Below, piece after piece: positions 34,484-46,600 of a stretch of 64,000 nt of DNA. Location: assembly GCA_964023205.1 (NCBI GenBank), contig OZ026835.1, positions 42,815,083-42,879,082 on the forward strand. Direction: 5' to 3'. The stretch is from Lutraria lutraria (lineage: Eukaryota; Mollusca; Bivalvia; Venerida; Mactridae). Position numbers and translations under genes: made by a program. Each line of letters starts with the position of its first letter. Within the stretch, counting starts at the first letter, position 1. The notes below the pieces were generated by a model. The model saw only the letters and a list, made by a program, of their open reading frames with translations. It did not search any database and had not been told where the DNA came from.

Positions 34484-35266
34484 TATTATTTTACTATATA
34501 ATCTTATATCACGCATACTACAAAATACTCTTCTGTCATTGGATGGTAATATGACGTCACTTGGTGACCTAATAATTATATCCTATATTAGGTTACCAGA
34601 ATATATTGGGTCTGTAATAGAGACATTTATATTTAAATATTGGGTCTGTAATGGAGACTTTTATCATAAATGATGAGGAGGAAGGTTGTCTGCATGATAT
34701 AATCGTTACAGGGTTCGTAACTGACACGATATGGGATATACGGTTCTGTGGAAAACCATATGGGGTGAGACTGAAGGTCAACAGTCACTGAGGTGTTCCT
34801 TACTGCTGAGTCTGCCCTGATTGTAATTACATTAAGTGTTATATCAGATTGGGTCATCATTATATAAGTTCAATGGTCTGTGTATCTTTTACTTCTCATA
34901 CATTCATAATAATCACTTACTTCAGTATACTGCCATTCTTTAATTGGTTAAAAGTCAGCTGTGTCACTTATCTAAATAATCGCTATTTATGACCTCTTTC
35001 AGATTCACTGTTTTCCCTTGATGTTGTGCTTTTTAACAAGCTTGGTCTGCGCAATTCAGAGACTTTTCTGACGTTATTCTAAATCCATGTGCTAAAATAA
35101 TTATGTGTAATTAGAAACTTTGATTCTTTGTAATGAATATTTTATAAACTATCACCAATCAGTTATGTATTTCCCTGGGGATGTTTTCCTGCATATGATC
35201 ACATCAAACAGCTCTGCTCTGTCACATTTCCAGACTTTAAACACAACTATCCAATCAGAACCTGCC
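34484..35266. other. AT-rich spacer
   Basis: ATTGGGTCTGTAAT followed by GAGAC is duplicated 38 bp apart near 34605 and 34640. No gene-like frame; the overlapping 60-75 codon - strand frames at 34593-34860 have no features. Confidence 0.5.
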
Positions 35267-36588
35267 ATAAGCTGTAGGTTGATTGCTCGTTTTACCAAAT
35301 ATTGTCTAAAAAAACGCACCCCCATTAGCTGATGGTTGATTGCTTGTTTTTTCCAAATATTGTCTAAAAAAACGCACCCCCATTAGCTGATGGTTGATTG
35401 CTTGTTTTTTCCAAATATTGTCTAAAAAAACGCACCCCCATTAGCTGATGGTTGATTGTTCGTTTTACCAAATATTGTCTAAAAAACACCCCCCTCATTA
35501 GCTGATGGTTGATTGCTCGTTTTTTCCAAATATTGTCTAAAAAATGCACCCCTCATTAGCTGATGGTTGATTGTTCGTTTTACCAAATATTGTCTAAAAA
35601 ACACACCCCTCATTAGCTGATGGTTGATTGCTCGTTTTTTCCAAATATTGTCTAAAAAATGCACCCCTCATTAGCTGATGGTTGATTGTTCGTTTTACCA
35701 AATATTGTCTAAAAAACACCCCCCTCATTAGCTGATGGTTGATTGCTCGTTTTTTCCAAATATTGTCTAAAAAATGCACCCCTCATTAGCTGATGGTTGA
35801 TTGTTCGTTTTACCAAATATTGTCTAAAAAACACACCCCTCATTAGCTGATGGTTGATTGCTCGTTTTTTCCAAATATTGTCTAAAAAATGCACCCCCCA
35901 TTAGCTGATGGTTGATTGTTCGTTTTAACAAATATTGTTTAAAAAATGCACCCCTCATTAGCTGATGGTTGATTGCTCGTTTTACCAAACATTGTCTAAA
36001 AAATGCACCCCTCATTAGCTGATGGTTGATTGCTCGTTTTAACAAATATTGTCTAAAAAACGCACCCCCCATTAGCTGATGGTTGATTGCTAGTTTTAAC
36101 AAATATTGTCTAAAAAACACCCCCCTCATTAGCTGATAGTTGATTGCTCATTTTACCAAATATTGTCTAAAAAATGCACCCCTCATTAGCTGATGGTTGA
36201 TTGCTCATTTTACCAAATATTGTCTGAAAAACGCTCTCCCCCATTAGCTGATGGTTGATTGCTCATTTTACCAAATATTGTCTGAAAAACGCTCTCCCCC
36301 ATTAGCTGATGGTTGATTGCTCGTTTTACCAAATATTGTCTGAAAAATGCACCCCCCCATTAGCTGATGGTTGATTGCTAGTTTTAACAAATATTGTCTA
36401 AAAAACACCCCCCTCATTAGCTGATTGTTGATTGCTCGTTTTACCAAATATTGTCTAAAAAACACACCCCTCATTAGCTGATAGTTGATTGCTCGTTTTA
36501 CCAAATATTGTCTAAAAAACACACCCCTCATTAGCTGATAGTTGATTGCTCGTTTTACCAAATATTGTCTAAAAACACACCCCTCATT
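35267..36588. repeat. 57/58-bp minisatellite, about 23 copies, arranged as 115-bp dimers
   Basis: The unit is ATTAGCTGATGGTTGATTGC, TCGTTTTACCAAATATTGTC, TAAAAAACGCACCCCC. From about 35.36 to 35.9 kb two versions alternate (TTGTTCGTTTTACC with CACACCCC; TTGCTCGTTTTTTCC with TGCACCCC), so the exact period is 115 bp; the right part is less regular. The first copy blends into unique flank AAGCTGTAGGTTGATTGC, which may be the founder. The 61-101 codon - strand frames are by-products. Confidence 0.93.
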
Positions 36589-37360
36589 AAATATGAATTT
36601 TTATGAACTATTCCTGCATACTTCTTGAACAGCTCCGAAGTATGAATAACTATTGGACAGGGATTGCTATTAAATTCCCAGTCACTGAGTAAATTCCTTT
36701 TTTCCTGATTACTCATAGAAGTATTTGCTGATATATACCCCTACCTCTTTAATTAATGTCCCTGGTACTTTTTTAGAAAACAAAACAAGAAAGCTTTGAC
36801 ACAACTAAAAGTTAATAAGCCAACAAATCAAATAAAAAATCTGTTTAATTCAATATGCAGATCGATTGTCTCTGGGGGCATTTAGTAGGCAATGCTCGTT
36901 AAAGCCATTCAGTAGGCTTCAATTTGGTCAAGTGTAGCATCTTCGGTAAAATTATAATGATTTGAAACAAAAAAGTTCAAACAACAATTACAATTAGTGT
37001 TTAAAAAGATATTCATGACTATACCTGTGATCAAACAGTAGAAGCTCATAATATAGCTTAAATTGACATTTTGCTTAAATTGACATAATTGTATGTATAG
37101 TATTTAGTGGTCAGACTGTATGATTAAATGAGAATTGGATATAAATGCCCAAAGAATATTGACGATGCAACAGTAACTTTTTTAACATTCACTCAAAATT
37201 ATGTTTTTTCCGTTTTGTTTCATTAATGATCTTAAATCCATACATTCAGTTTATTTTCTTAGTTCATACAAAATCAATTTCTGTAGAGTTTGTGACTTAA
37301 GTTTTTGATACTGGTAGAATAATATGGATAAATTTTTATACTTAGCTACATATTTATAGT
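36589..37360. other. AT-rich spacer, nothing recognised
   Basis: No gene, array or element seen. Confidence 0.5.
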
Positions 37361-37536
37361 CAGTACAACATCTCCAGAGCGGCCCTCTGAAGAGCGACAA
37401 CCTCTATATAACAATACCTTCAAAATTTCCCTAAGTTGATATTTACTCTAAGTTTAACCTCTGTACTACAATAACCTGTAAACAATGGCCAATATTTGAA
37501 GCTCCCACAGTGTGTTGCTCTACAGAGGTTGTACTG
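37361..37536 (-). mobile_element. MITE-2 copy 2, opposite orientation
   Basis: The ends CAGTACAACATCTCCAGAGC and CTCTACAGAGGTTGTACTG are inverted repeats. In reverse complement it aligns with 16872-17047 over its full 176 bp. TA follows the right end; the left flank is GT, so the target duplication has decayed. Confidence 0.75.
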
Positions 37537-38561
37537 TAGTTTTATGCGTGTTTGAAGGAAATGTTTTAGCGGTTTTCAGTTGTTGCATGGTTACTCACTG
37601 ACTTACTGAACAAAAGGCTCAATTTTCAGCTCTGCCTTTCAAATTTCTCAGGGAAGCTTTTTCAGTGTTCCCATCTACCGAGCCAAGAACTGTGTCTAGA
37701 AAATCACAGGAAAAAAGGGTGAGATGTGTATCAGTGATTTACACTGGGCAGGATAAAGAACCAGGAAAAACTATTTGATAAGAATAAGGATATCAATTCC
37801 TGGTTTTCCTGTATCTTTTCTCCCCCTCTCTCTCTGTGGCGGCTCTGAAATGACCGGAGCTGTTGAATGGGCGGATAAACAACATAATTCTATGAGAGTT
37901 TATTTCAGATTCATAAGGCTCTCAGGCCCATGTGAACAACATGTTGACATACATAAGTATATACAAATACATAGATGTAACAATGTGACAAAGAAGTGGT
38001 ATAAATTTACCACAACAGACGAAAAAAATGAAGCAAATTTTAACAGAAGCAACTGGATCAGAGCAAAAAAAAAATGTAAAAATCAATCTGTCATACGGAT
38101 GGAACATCTTGTCTGTTACATATCAATTCTTAAGTTGTCTAATTTTAGTTAAATGACAATCATGACACCTTCTTAGTATCACGATCATAATTATGAACAT
38201 TTTCTTTTTTCTGTCCCGGCTGACTTAATTATTAGGCACTCCATACTAGCAATACTTCCTGGGCTGAGGACAAAATTTCAATAATTGGATACATGATATT
38301 CTGGTAATTAGGTGATAAATCTATTGTGTGCTTGCATGGTGTACCAATCATATTTTGACTCTAGTACTTTGTGATGCGCTATATTTTGACAAAGAGTGTA
38401 ATTCCAGGATTGAATCATTTATTTATAAACATAACATACCACTCCTTTAATGACAGCCAAGATTGCTTCCCACCAGGCAGAATGTATTATCATTTCACTG
38501 CCACATCCATGGATTCTCGGAACTGTAATAATTATAGCCTGTTCATTTTGTAAAGACTAAA
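37537..38561. other. Spacer with a 125-codon frame of no clear meaning
   Basis: The frame at 37775-38152 (+) has no family resemblance, no upstream signals, and a length near chance expectation for this base composition. No repeat seen. Confidence 0.4.
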
Positions 38562-38761
38562 TACTGTATTTTCATTTATTTTCATTGGGCTCAATTTTCA
38601 TGTTTTTTTTTTTTACAAAAATGGCTATTTTGTGGGGACATAAATTTGTGGATTTTGATTTTTTTTAAAAAAAGCCTTGTGGTGATTTGATTTTGTGGAT
38701 GAGCCGACCCACGAAATCCACGAAAATTAAATCCCCTATGAAAATTAATGATTCCACAGTA
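38562..38761 (+). mobile_element. MITE-3 copy 2, uninterrupted (empty-site reference for HelB)
   Basis: The left end TACTGTATTTTCATTTATTT and the right end reverse-complemented TACTGTGGAATCATTAATTT are inverted repeats. At 200 bp, it carries CGACCCACGAAATCCACGAA near the right end. It matches both sides of the split copy at 30965-32172. Confidence 0.75.
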
Positions 38762-39742
38762 GCTAAAATAATGAATTTTTCATGCACAAACAATTGAACC
38801 TTACAAAATCATCATTTTTTATGTGATTCAAGAACAAGAGATCAACCGGTGATGCCTCTGATATTTGTTTGAACATTTTGTTAAATGAGCATGCTTCAAA
38901 TCTGGTTGAAAAAGGTTACGTTTGGCAATTACTTGTAAATCCAAACTTAAAACCTCTTGGACATCCTTTGTGTAGAGACCTGTTTTGATATTGTGTCATT
39001 AGAGTTATAATCAATACATGAATTATTTGTTACACGCATCGTACCCTCAAAGCCAGGACATTGCATGCAGCTTAATTGCTTTAGTAAAACAAATAAGTTA
39101 ATAATTTAAACAAAACAAATTGCGAATGATTTTATTCTGAAGTGAGTTGAGTAATCAATAGATGAATGGTGTTGATTAGACAATGGAAATGAGGGAAAAC
39201 CCAGCCTTATTATTAGTTAAACATGTTGTATTAGCTTAGATATTTTATAAGAAAAACTCAAGCTTGTATGATCACGGTGGCATCTGAGTCTGCAGCATTT
39301 ATGTCTGTACAATTACTTTAATGTAGCTCATAACTCAGAGTCTATAAGAGGTAGCAATGTAAAACATCATAGGTGGATAGATCTTACTGAGGTGCTGAAC
39401 AGACAAGCATTGGCACACCTTGCAGCGCTCTTGTTTTATTTATTTTTGCCACTTATTTTCAACAGTTTTTCATTTTACCACTATTTTCCATTCGGCAGTA
39501 CTAATAAGCTAAAACTAGTGAACTATTATGTACCAGTACTTACCTTGTTCCCCCGCAAGTGACTGTCATTTTCTCCTCAGGTATAATCTGCAGTATATAA
39601 AGGATGGTCATAAGACACAATCTGTCACAGAGAACATGCAGTATCATATTCATGATAATATACACTGAATGTGATAATGATACAAATATTTGATAATTCA
39701 GGTATTTGTAGAAACTTGTATATTTCTATCTATCTACCCTTT
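38762..39742. other. AT-rich spacer with possible weak element ends
   Basis: AACAAGAG at 38832 and CTCTTGTT near 39429 are opposed 8-mers about 600 bp apart that resemble the CTCTTGTT tail of the Helentron-like elements. No hairpins or body repeats support an element, so it is left unassigned. Confidence 0.3.
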
Positions 39743-40080
39743 TAATGGACCCTGGACTTAGAAAATTTACTGTACTTTTACTTGTTTACACACTAACGTC
39801 TTCAGTTCTTCACCAATCCTAATCACATTTACAGTGAATGTGTTTGACCTAAAGGTCTTGACAAGTTTGATTATAAGCAAAATTGGACTAGGACTTCAAG
39901 AGTTATGGGCCCTTGTTATAGAAAAATTGCTTTAATAATACCATGAATATTAGAGTTTGTTTTTATCAAAATCTATGTAGTAATGGGTCATACAAGATAA
40001 AAATCTATATTAACACCTGCTCATTAATTGTAGTGTATTTTTTCAGGTGAGAGATATAGGGCCATCTTGCCCGTCTTGTT
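39743..40080 (+). mobile_element. HelB copy 2, 5'-truncated
   Basis: Retains two to three body units (TTTACACACTAACGTCTTC, CAAGAGTTATGGGCCCTTG), the subterminal TCAGGTGAGA, a damaged terminal hairpin AGGGCC-ATCTT-GCCCGT and CTTGTT. The 5' hairpin and about 650 bp are missing. Confidence 0.75.
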
Positions 40081-40952
40081 TCATATATTTTATGTGTGTT
40101 ATTTGAATTTTAAAAATCGTAACAAGAATGTAGAAAGTTCACTTGTAATACCAAATCGATTTTAAAATGTTCCATATTTCATCGACAGACAAATGAACAA
40201 TTTGATATTGTACGGTAATTCATATCATTTACCTCTTATTCCTATGATACCATTATTGTCTAATTGGTGCCTTTTCACAATTCCATTAGTTGAATTTGAA
40301 ATCAATAGTTTCTGTTTGGTCTTTGAGTGGGTCTCTCTGATGTTTTGTTTACATTATCTAAATGCTTTTAGGCAAAGGCCATGAGAATGGTGTGGCATGG
40401 CTGATCATGGCCTTCATATTGACCTGTTTATTGTCAGAAAGGACACACATGTAATTGTATAACTGCATGGATTTTGAAACTCATCATTTTTATCTTGTAT
40501 TTAATCATGAAGTATGCGCATTATATAGATAATTACTCTTCATATCAGATCTGTGGGAGATAGTAATTGTCATAAATTTGATGGTTATAAATAATGATGG
40601 TTTTGTACTGAAATTACTATCACCAATCGTTGTTATACATGTATTTCATTTGTTAAGAAGCTGATTTCGTGACATGATCTATACCATGATGCACCATTTA
40701 GTGCTGGTGTGTGTCCTGGAACCCTGTCACCGAGGTTGTGTGTTTGAAACCCAGACATGACTCATGTTTCATCATTTTATTACAGTAATTACAATTATCT
40801 ATAGCCACACATCAATTATTATTCATATTTGTTCACAGTTGAATTGTAAATATTTGTTATGTGCGTAGGAACAGGTTACTGCACTAAACATTGTATAAAA
40901 ATGAAGTTATGAACTAACAAACAATCAATTAGACAAAGAACTTTGTGTTTTT
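40081..40952. other. Spacer with a decayed SINE head at about 40690-40770
   Basis: GTTGTGTGTTTGAAACCCAG near 40735 matches the box B region of the SINE at 15845 (GTTGTGTGTTTGAATCC). Box A is not recognisable. Otherwise nothing seen. Confidence 0.4.
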
Positions 40953-42129
40953 AGCTCACATGTCACAAAGTGACAAAGTGAGCTATTAGGATCACTCTCC
41001 GTCCGGCGTCCGGCGTCCGGCGTCCGGCGTCGTGCGTCGTGTGTCGTCAAACTTTTTGTTGTGACCACACTAGGGGCCACATTTTTGGCTCAATTTTAGC
41101 AAAACTGGGTCAGAATGTTAATATCAACAAAATCTCAGACGAGTTCGATATTGGGCCATTTGGGGTCAAAAACTAGGACACCAGGGCCAAATAAGGGAAA
41201 ACCTTGTGAACACTGTAGAAATCACTGTTTTGAATTTATCTTCATGAAACTTTGTCAGAATGTTTATTTTAATAATATGTAGGTCAAGTTTGAAAATGGG
41301 TAATTTCTGTAGTAAAATTAGGTCACTAGGGCAAATTGCTGGATAACCTTGTGAACACTCTAGAAGTCACTGTTTTGATTGGATGATCATGAAACCTTGT
41401 CAGAATGTTTGTCTTCATAATATCTTGGACGAGTTCGAACATGGGTCATCTTGGGTCAAAAACTAGGTCGCTAGGTCAAATCTTATGAAAAACCATGTTA
41501 ACACTGTAGATTTCACAGTTATTATTGGATCTTCACCAAACTTTGTCAAATCGTTTGTTTTAATGATATAACGGTCAAGTATAAATATGGGTCATCTGGG
41601 GTCAATAACTAGGTCACCAGGTCAAATCTTAGGAAAACTTTGTTAACACTGTAGATGTCACAGTTTTAATTGGATCTTCACCAAACCTTGTCAAAATGTT
41701 TGCCTCAATGATATGTGGGTCAAGGATGAACATGGGTCAGCCGGGTTCAAAAACTGGGTCACAAGGTCAAATCTTAGGTAAAAATCTTGTAAAAGCTCTA
41801 AATGTTATGGTTTTGATTGGATCTTGGCCAAACCGTGTCAGATTGTTTGTCTTAATGGTATTAAGGACAAGTTCAAATATGGGTCACCTAGGGTAAAAAA
41901 CCAGGTCACAAGGTCAAATCTTAGGAAAACCTTATTAACACTGTAGATGTCAAATTTTGATCGTATCTTCACCAAACCTAGTCAGACTGTTTGTCTTAAT
42001 GATATGTGAGACAAATTCGAACACAGGTCGTCTGGGGTCAAAAACTAGGTCACCGGTTCAAAACAATGTTTTAATGAGTGAACAGTGATTGTCATGTGAG
42101 CGATATAGGGCCATCTTGGCCCTCTTGTT
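40953..42129 (+). mobile_element. HelA copy 2
   Basis: It matches 14333-15509 base for base with no net length change over 1,177 bp, at a constant offset of 26,620. By eye I count roughly three dozen substitutions, a dozen of them in the CG-rich block after the 5' hairpin, where this copy has four GTCCGGC-type repeats and the other has GTCGTGC-type. The 5' hairpin, CATGTGAGC (42093-42101), 3' hairpin and CTTGTT tail are intact. Confidence 0.8.
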
Positions 42130-43070
42130 ATTAAAGATAAAACACAATTAAATCCACTTTGAATAATTGTATTAATCCAAATTAACACGTGAACAATAAC
42201 TAAAACCTAGCGAAACCGCGTGGTTCTATCACTTTCGTACAGTAATACAGTAGATCTATGGACCATTCGTGATGTTTATTAATGAGTTTTATCCTTACGA
42301 TACCTAAAGCGAAAGTAGATTTTCTGAAAATGATTACTTAGGTCATCTGGTCGATCTAAAACTACAACGCGCATTTTCATTAATCCGTTATTTACGTGCT
42401 TAATTGTACAGATCAACATAAACAAGCACTAACTGTGAAAAATAAGGGTAAGACCAAGTGCAATATATGCCTCGCGGCAATCTCATTTGTTAGAGGTGCG
42501 AAGTTGGCGATTCGAATCGCAATCAGGATTCACAATCATATCTGACACGTGACTTACACAATTGATTTTTGAATGACTTAACGCCATCGACAAAATGTCC
42601 AAGGACATATATAAACCAGTCTATTCAACTATTCGGGAGGTTAAAATTGCAATTTATACACTTTCGCCACTAGTATAAAAATCCATCTGTAAAAAAGTTA
42701 ATGTCCATCACTTTCACAGTGTTTGCCTATTTCTTCCGCAAATTTAACAACTTTAATGTGTAAGATTGTTTACCCCTCGACTCCTTGAAAGCTAATTTAC
42801 TTAATTGACATGTACATAAAAACTTACACATTGGCGAGATTACGTCAGAGGAGATTACGTCAGACGCGCGGTAAAGATAAAACGGTTACTCTGCAGCGAC
42901 AGCGTGTTATTGATTTTTGACATGTAGTTTAACAAGTGCAACTGACTACATTATTTATCGTAGTAAAGCGCGCCGGGAATGACCGTTGATTAATATTGCA
43001 TTAACACCGCAATATTTTTCGATGGCAAGTGTTCCCAATTCATTCATTTGACCTCCCGAAAATCTTTGGA
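42130..43070. other. Mostly unique sequence left of the large array
   Basis: About 42465-42530 looks like a decayed tRNA-derived SINE head (GGCGATTCGAATCGC as box B). The inverted words CGGGAGGT (42634) and ACCTCCCG (43051) lie about 410 bp apart. No gene seen. Confidence 0.4.
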
Positions 43071-43176
43071 TACAGTACTCCAGATTTTTTTTTTTTGTAA
43101 AATAGGATCACAATAAACGCCCCCCTTTTGGAAAATGCATCGCCCCCCGGGGGCGTCTATTTGGGGGAATACGGTA
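43071..43176. mobile_element. Small MITE with GC-rich core
   Basis: The left end TACAGTACTCC and right end reverse-complemented TACCGTATTCC are inverted repeats 106 bp apart. The core holds ACGCCCCCC and CGCCCCCCGGGGGCG, which can pair with each other. Confidence 0.5.
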
Positions 43177-43649
43177 TATCATTTAACTCCCAACACCTTT
43201 TCAATAGACTTAATCTCTTAGTTTTTGTCATACCCTAAGGGGCTAAAGCACTACACATCAGGGAGCAATCATGTGATGTAAATAATAATATAGTGTTACC
43301 TGAATATTGATTCTATGAAAACAACACCTGACACTCAAGTTGAGTGATTGGTTGTGCACTTTAAACTTGAAAATTTATTTATGAAGTTATTGAAAAAAAT
43401 CTTGATCATTGCCAGTTTTTAGTATTAACTGATAAATTATGTGTTCTTCTGGATTACCTTATTAATTTTTCATGAGGCTGACATTAAGAAAGGACTACTG
43501 TATTGTTTAAGTATATTTGGTTGTCTTCAGATTCCAAAAAGGTGACTTACTGTCTACTCTATCCAAGATGGCAATTTCATGCTGGAAATATGCTACAGGA
43601 GATCACAGATTGGGGTTTGGTGTGGATGAACGCATTAGATTAATGTTTA
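43177..43649. other. Left flank of the satellite array
   Basis: AT-rich unique sequence. No 5' end (AGCTCAC hairpin) of a Helentron-like element is present here. Confidence 0.5.
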
Positions 43650-46600
43650 AACCTTTAATTGGTGGTCATTTTGTTCTAAATAGTCAATGACAGTTTTGTT
43701 AAAAATAATCTTTATTCACTGGGTGGCCTTTGGTCTTTAGACTTGGTTTGGAGGTTGATCCTCACTGGAAGATAGATTACCCCTATTGATAAGTATAGGG
43801 CTACCCTAGATAATTTTGCACACTCTTTGAGATCTATAGATCTGCATTGTAATGACTCTTATACAGAGGTTCTGCAGTGTTAGGCTTTTGTATGAGCCAC
43901 AGATCATAGCTCTCGATCTTGGCCACTGCCACTGGTCATTCTGTTATGAATTATCAATAACAGTTTTGTAAAAAATGACCTTTTTTCACAGGGTGACCTT
44001 TATTCGGAGGTGGCTGCTTACACAGTTTTGACTGTTCCTTGCTAGAACCCTCCTGCTTGATTTCAATGTCCTATTTACTATCATTTCTCTCTAAGTATAC
44101 TAGCTGGCCTAGTATGGCAATCAAAAGTGGTTGTATCTCACTGAAGACCTTTAACCTTGTTGAAATGGTGTTTTAGTACCCTTACTTATTTAAATATGTA
44201 ATGAAATAACTTTAAAACCTTGGGTAGTTGATTTTTCCTCAGTATTACTATTTATGAGTATTTTTGAGAAGTCTTGAATTGACATGATTTGTTTAAATTT
44301 AAATTTTTGTTATATTTTTGTATAATGCCCCCCCCCCCCCCCCCCTTTCGAAGAAATGAGGAGGATATTGGATAGTTCATGTCTGTCTTTCTGTTCGTTG
44401 GTAATCAAACCTTGTCTGGCCAATTCGACTGTTTTGGCCCTTAGGTCTTCACTTGGTTTGAAGGTTGGTCACATAGATAGATGATCCCTGTTGATAAGGT
44501 CTATCAATAGGTCAAAGGTCTACTATCCATTTGCCCTTTAGGGGGCATCGGTGTTTCACAAGCACCTCATTAAAAGAGCGTTTTAGTACCCTAGTGTTAA
44601 CTTAAGATGTATCAAATAACTTTAAAAACATAGTCATTTATTTTTCCTTAGCTTTAAATTTTTAAGAGTATTTTTACAAAACTTTATTCTTATACCAGCA
44701 GTTATTTCTTTTAGATAAAATGTCTTGAATTGACATCATCTATATTTTTGTCATATTTTTGTAATTGTAGGGTTCTTTCATAATGTTCTAGTTACGCCTA
44801 CTCTCCCCCACCATTTCGACAAACTTTGGTTAAATTGGTTGGCTCATTTCGGTCTTTCAGTTTGTTGGTTTTCAAAGCTTGTCTGGTCAATTACTAAGAG
44901 AGCGATTTGGCCTTTGGTCTTTAGACTTGGTTTGGAGGTTGATCCTCACATGTAGATAGATGACCCCTATTGATAAGCAAAGGGCTACCCTACATAACTT
45001 TACACACTCTGTGAGATCTATCTGCATTGTAATGACTCTTATACAAAATGTCTGCAGTGTTAGGCTATTCTATGAGCCACAGATCATAGCTCTCAATCTT
45101 GGCCACTGCCATTGGTCATTCTTAGGTGGTCGCTTACACAGTTTTGACTGTTCCTTGCTAGAACCCTCCTGCTTGATTTCACTGTCCTATATACTTTAAT
45201 TTCTCTCTAAGTATACTAGCTGGCCTAGTATGGCATTCAAAAGTGGTTGTATCTCACTGAAGACCTTTAACCTTGTTGAAATATTGTTTTAGTACCCTTA
45301 TTTATTTTAATATGTAATGAAATAACTTTAAAACCTTACATAGTTGATTTTTCCTGAGTATTACTATTTATGAGTATTTTTTGAGAAGTCTTGAATTGAC
45401 ATGATTTGTTTAAATTTAAATTTTTGTCATATTTTTTTGTACTATGCCCTCCCCTCCCCCTTTCGAAGAAATGGGTGATATTGGATTGTTCATGTCTGTC
45501 TTTCTGTTCGTTGGTATTTGGCCCTTAGGTCTTCACTTGGTTTGAAGGTTGGTCACATAGATAGATGACCCCTGTTGATAAGGTCTATCAATAGGTCAAA
45601 GGTCTACTATCCATTTGCCCTTTAGGGGGCATTGGTGTTTCACAAACACCTCATTAAAAGAGCGTTTTAGTACCCTAGTTTTAACTTAAGATTTTACAAA
45701 TAACTTTCAAACATAGGCATTTATATTTCCTGAGCTTTCAATTTTTAAGAGTACTTTAACAAAACTTTATTCTTATACACTGTACCAACAGTTATTTCTG
45801 TTAGATAAAATGTCTTGAATTGACATGATTGATATTTTTGTCATATTTTTGTGATTGTAGGGTTCTTTGGTTATGTTCTAGTTATGCCCGCTCTCCCCCA
45901 CCATTTCGACAAACTTTGGTTAAATTGGTTGGCTCATTTCGGTCTTTCAGTTTGTTGGTTTTCAAAGCTTGTCCGGTCAATTACTAAGAGAGCCATTTGG
46001 CCTTTGGTCTTTAGACGTGGTTTGGAGGTTGATTCTCATATGTAGATAGATGACCCCTATTGATAAGCAAAGGGCTACCCTATATAACTTTGCACACTCT
46101 ATGAGTTCTATCTGCGTTTTAATGACTCTTATACAGAGGTTCTGCAGTGTTAGGCAATTCTATGAGCCACAGATCATAGCTCTCAATCTTGGCCACTGCC
46201 ACTGGTCATTCTGTTATGAATTATCAATGACAGTTTTGTAAAAAAAAATGACCATTTTTCATTGGGTGGGCTTTATTCGGAGGTGGCTGCTTACACAGTT
46301 TTGACTGTTCCTTGCTAGAACCCTCCTGCTTGATTTCAATGTCCTATTTACTATCATTTCTCTCTAAGTATACTAGCTGGCCTAGTATGGCATTCAAAAG
46401 TGATTGTATCTCACTGAAGACCTTTTAACCTTGTTGAAATTTAGTGTTTTAGTACCCTTATTTAACTAAAGATATAATGAAATAACTTTAAAACCTTAGG
46501 TAGTTGATTTTTCCTCAGTTTTACCATTTATGAGTATTTTTGAGAAGTCTTGAACTGACATGATTTGTATGAATTTAAATTTTTGTCATATTTTTGTATT

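Noticed and set aside
23248..36588. CRISPR-like arrays
   Set aside because: The repeats are direct tandems without unique spacers, and the DNA is eukaryotic.
37775..38152. 125-codon + strand frame
   Set aside because: Length is near chance expectation for about 33 percent GC DNA; no domain, promoter or splice evidence.
38832..39436. Element bounded by AACAAGAG and CTCTTGTT
   Set aside because: Only eight bases match, with no hairpins, internal units or second copy.
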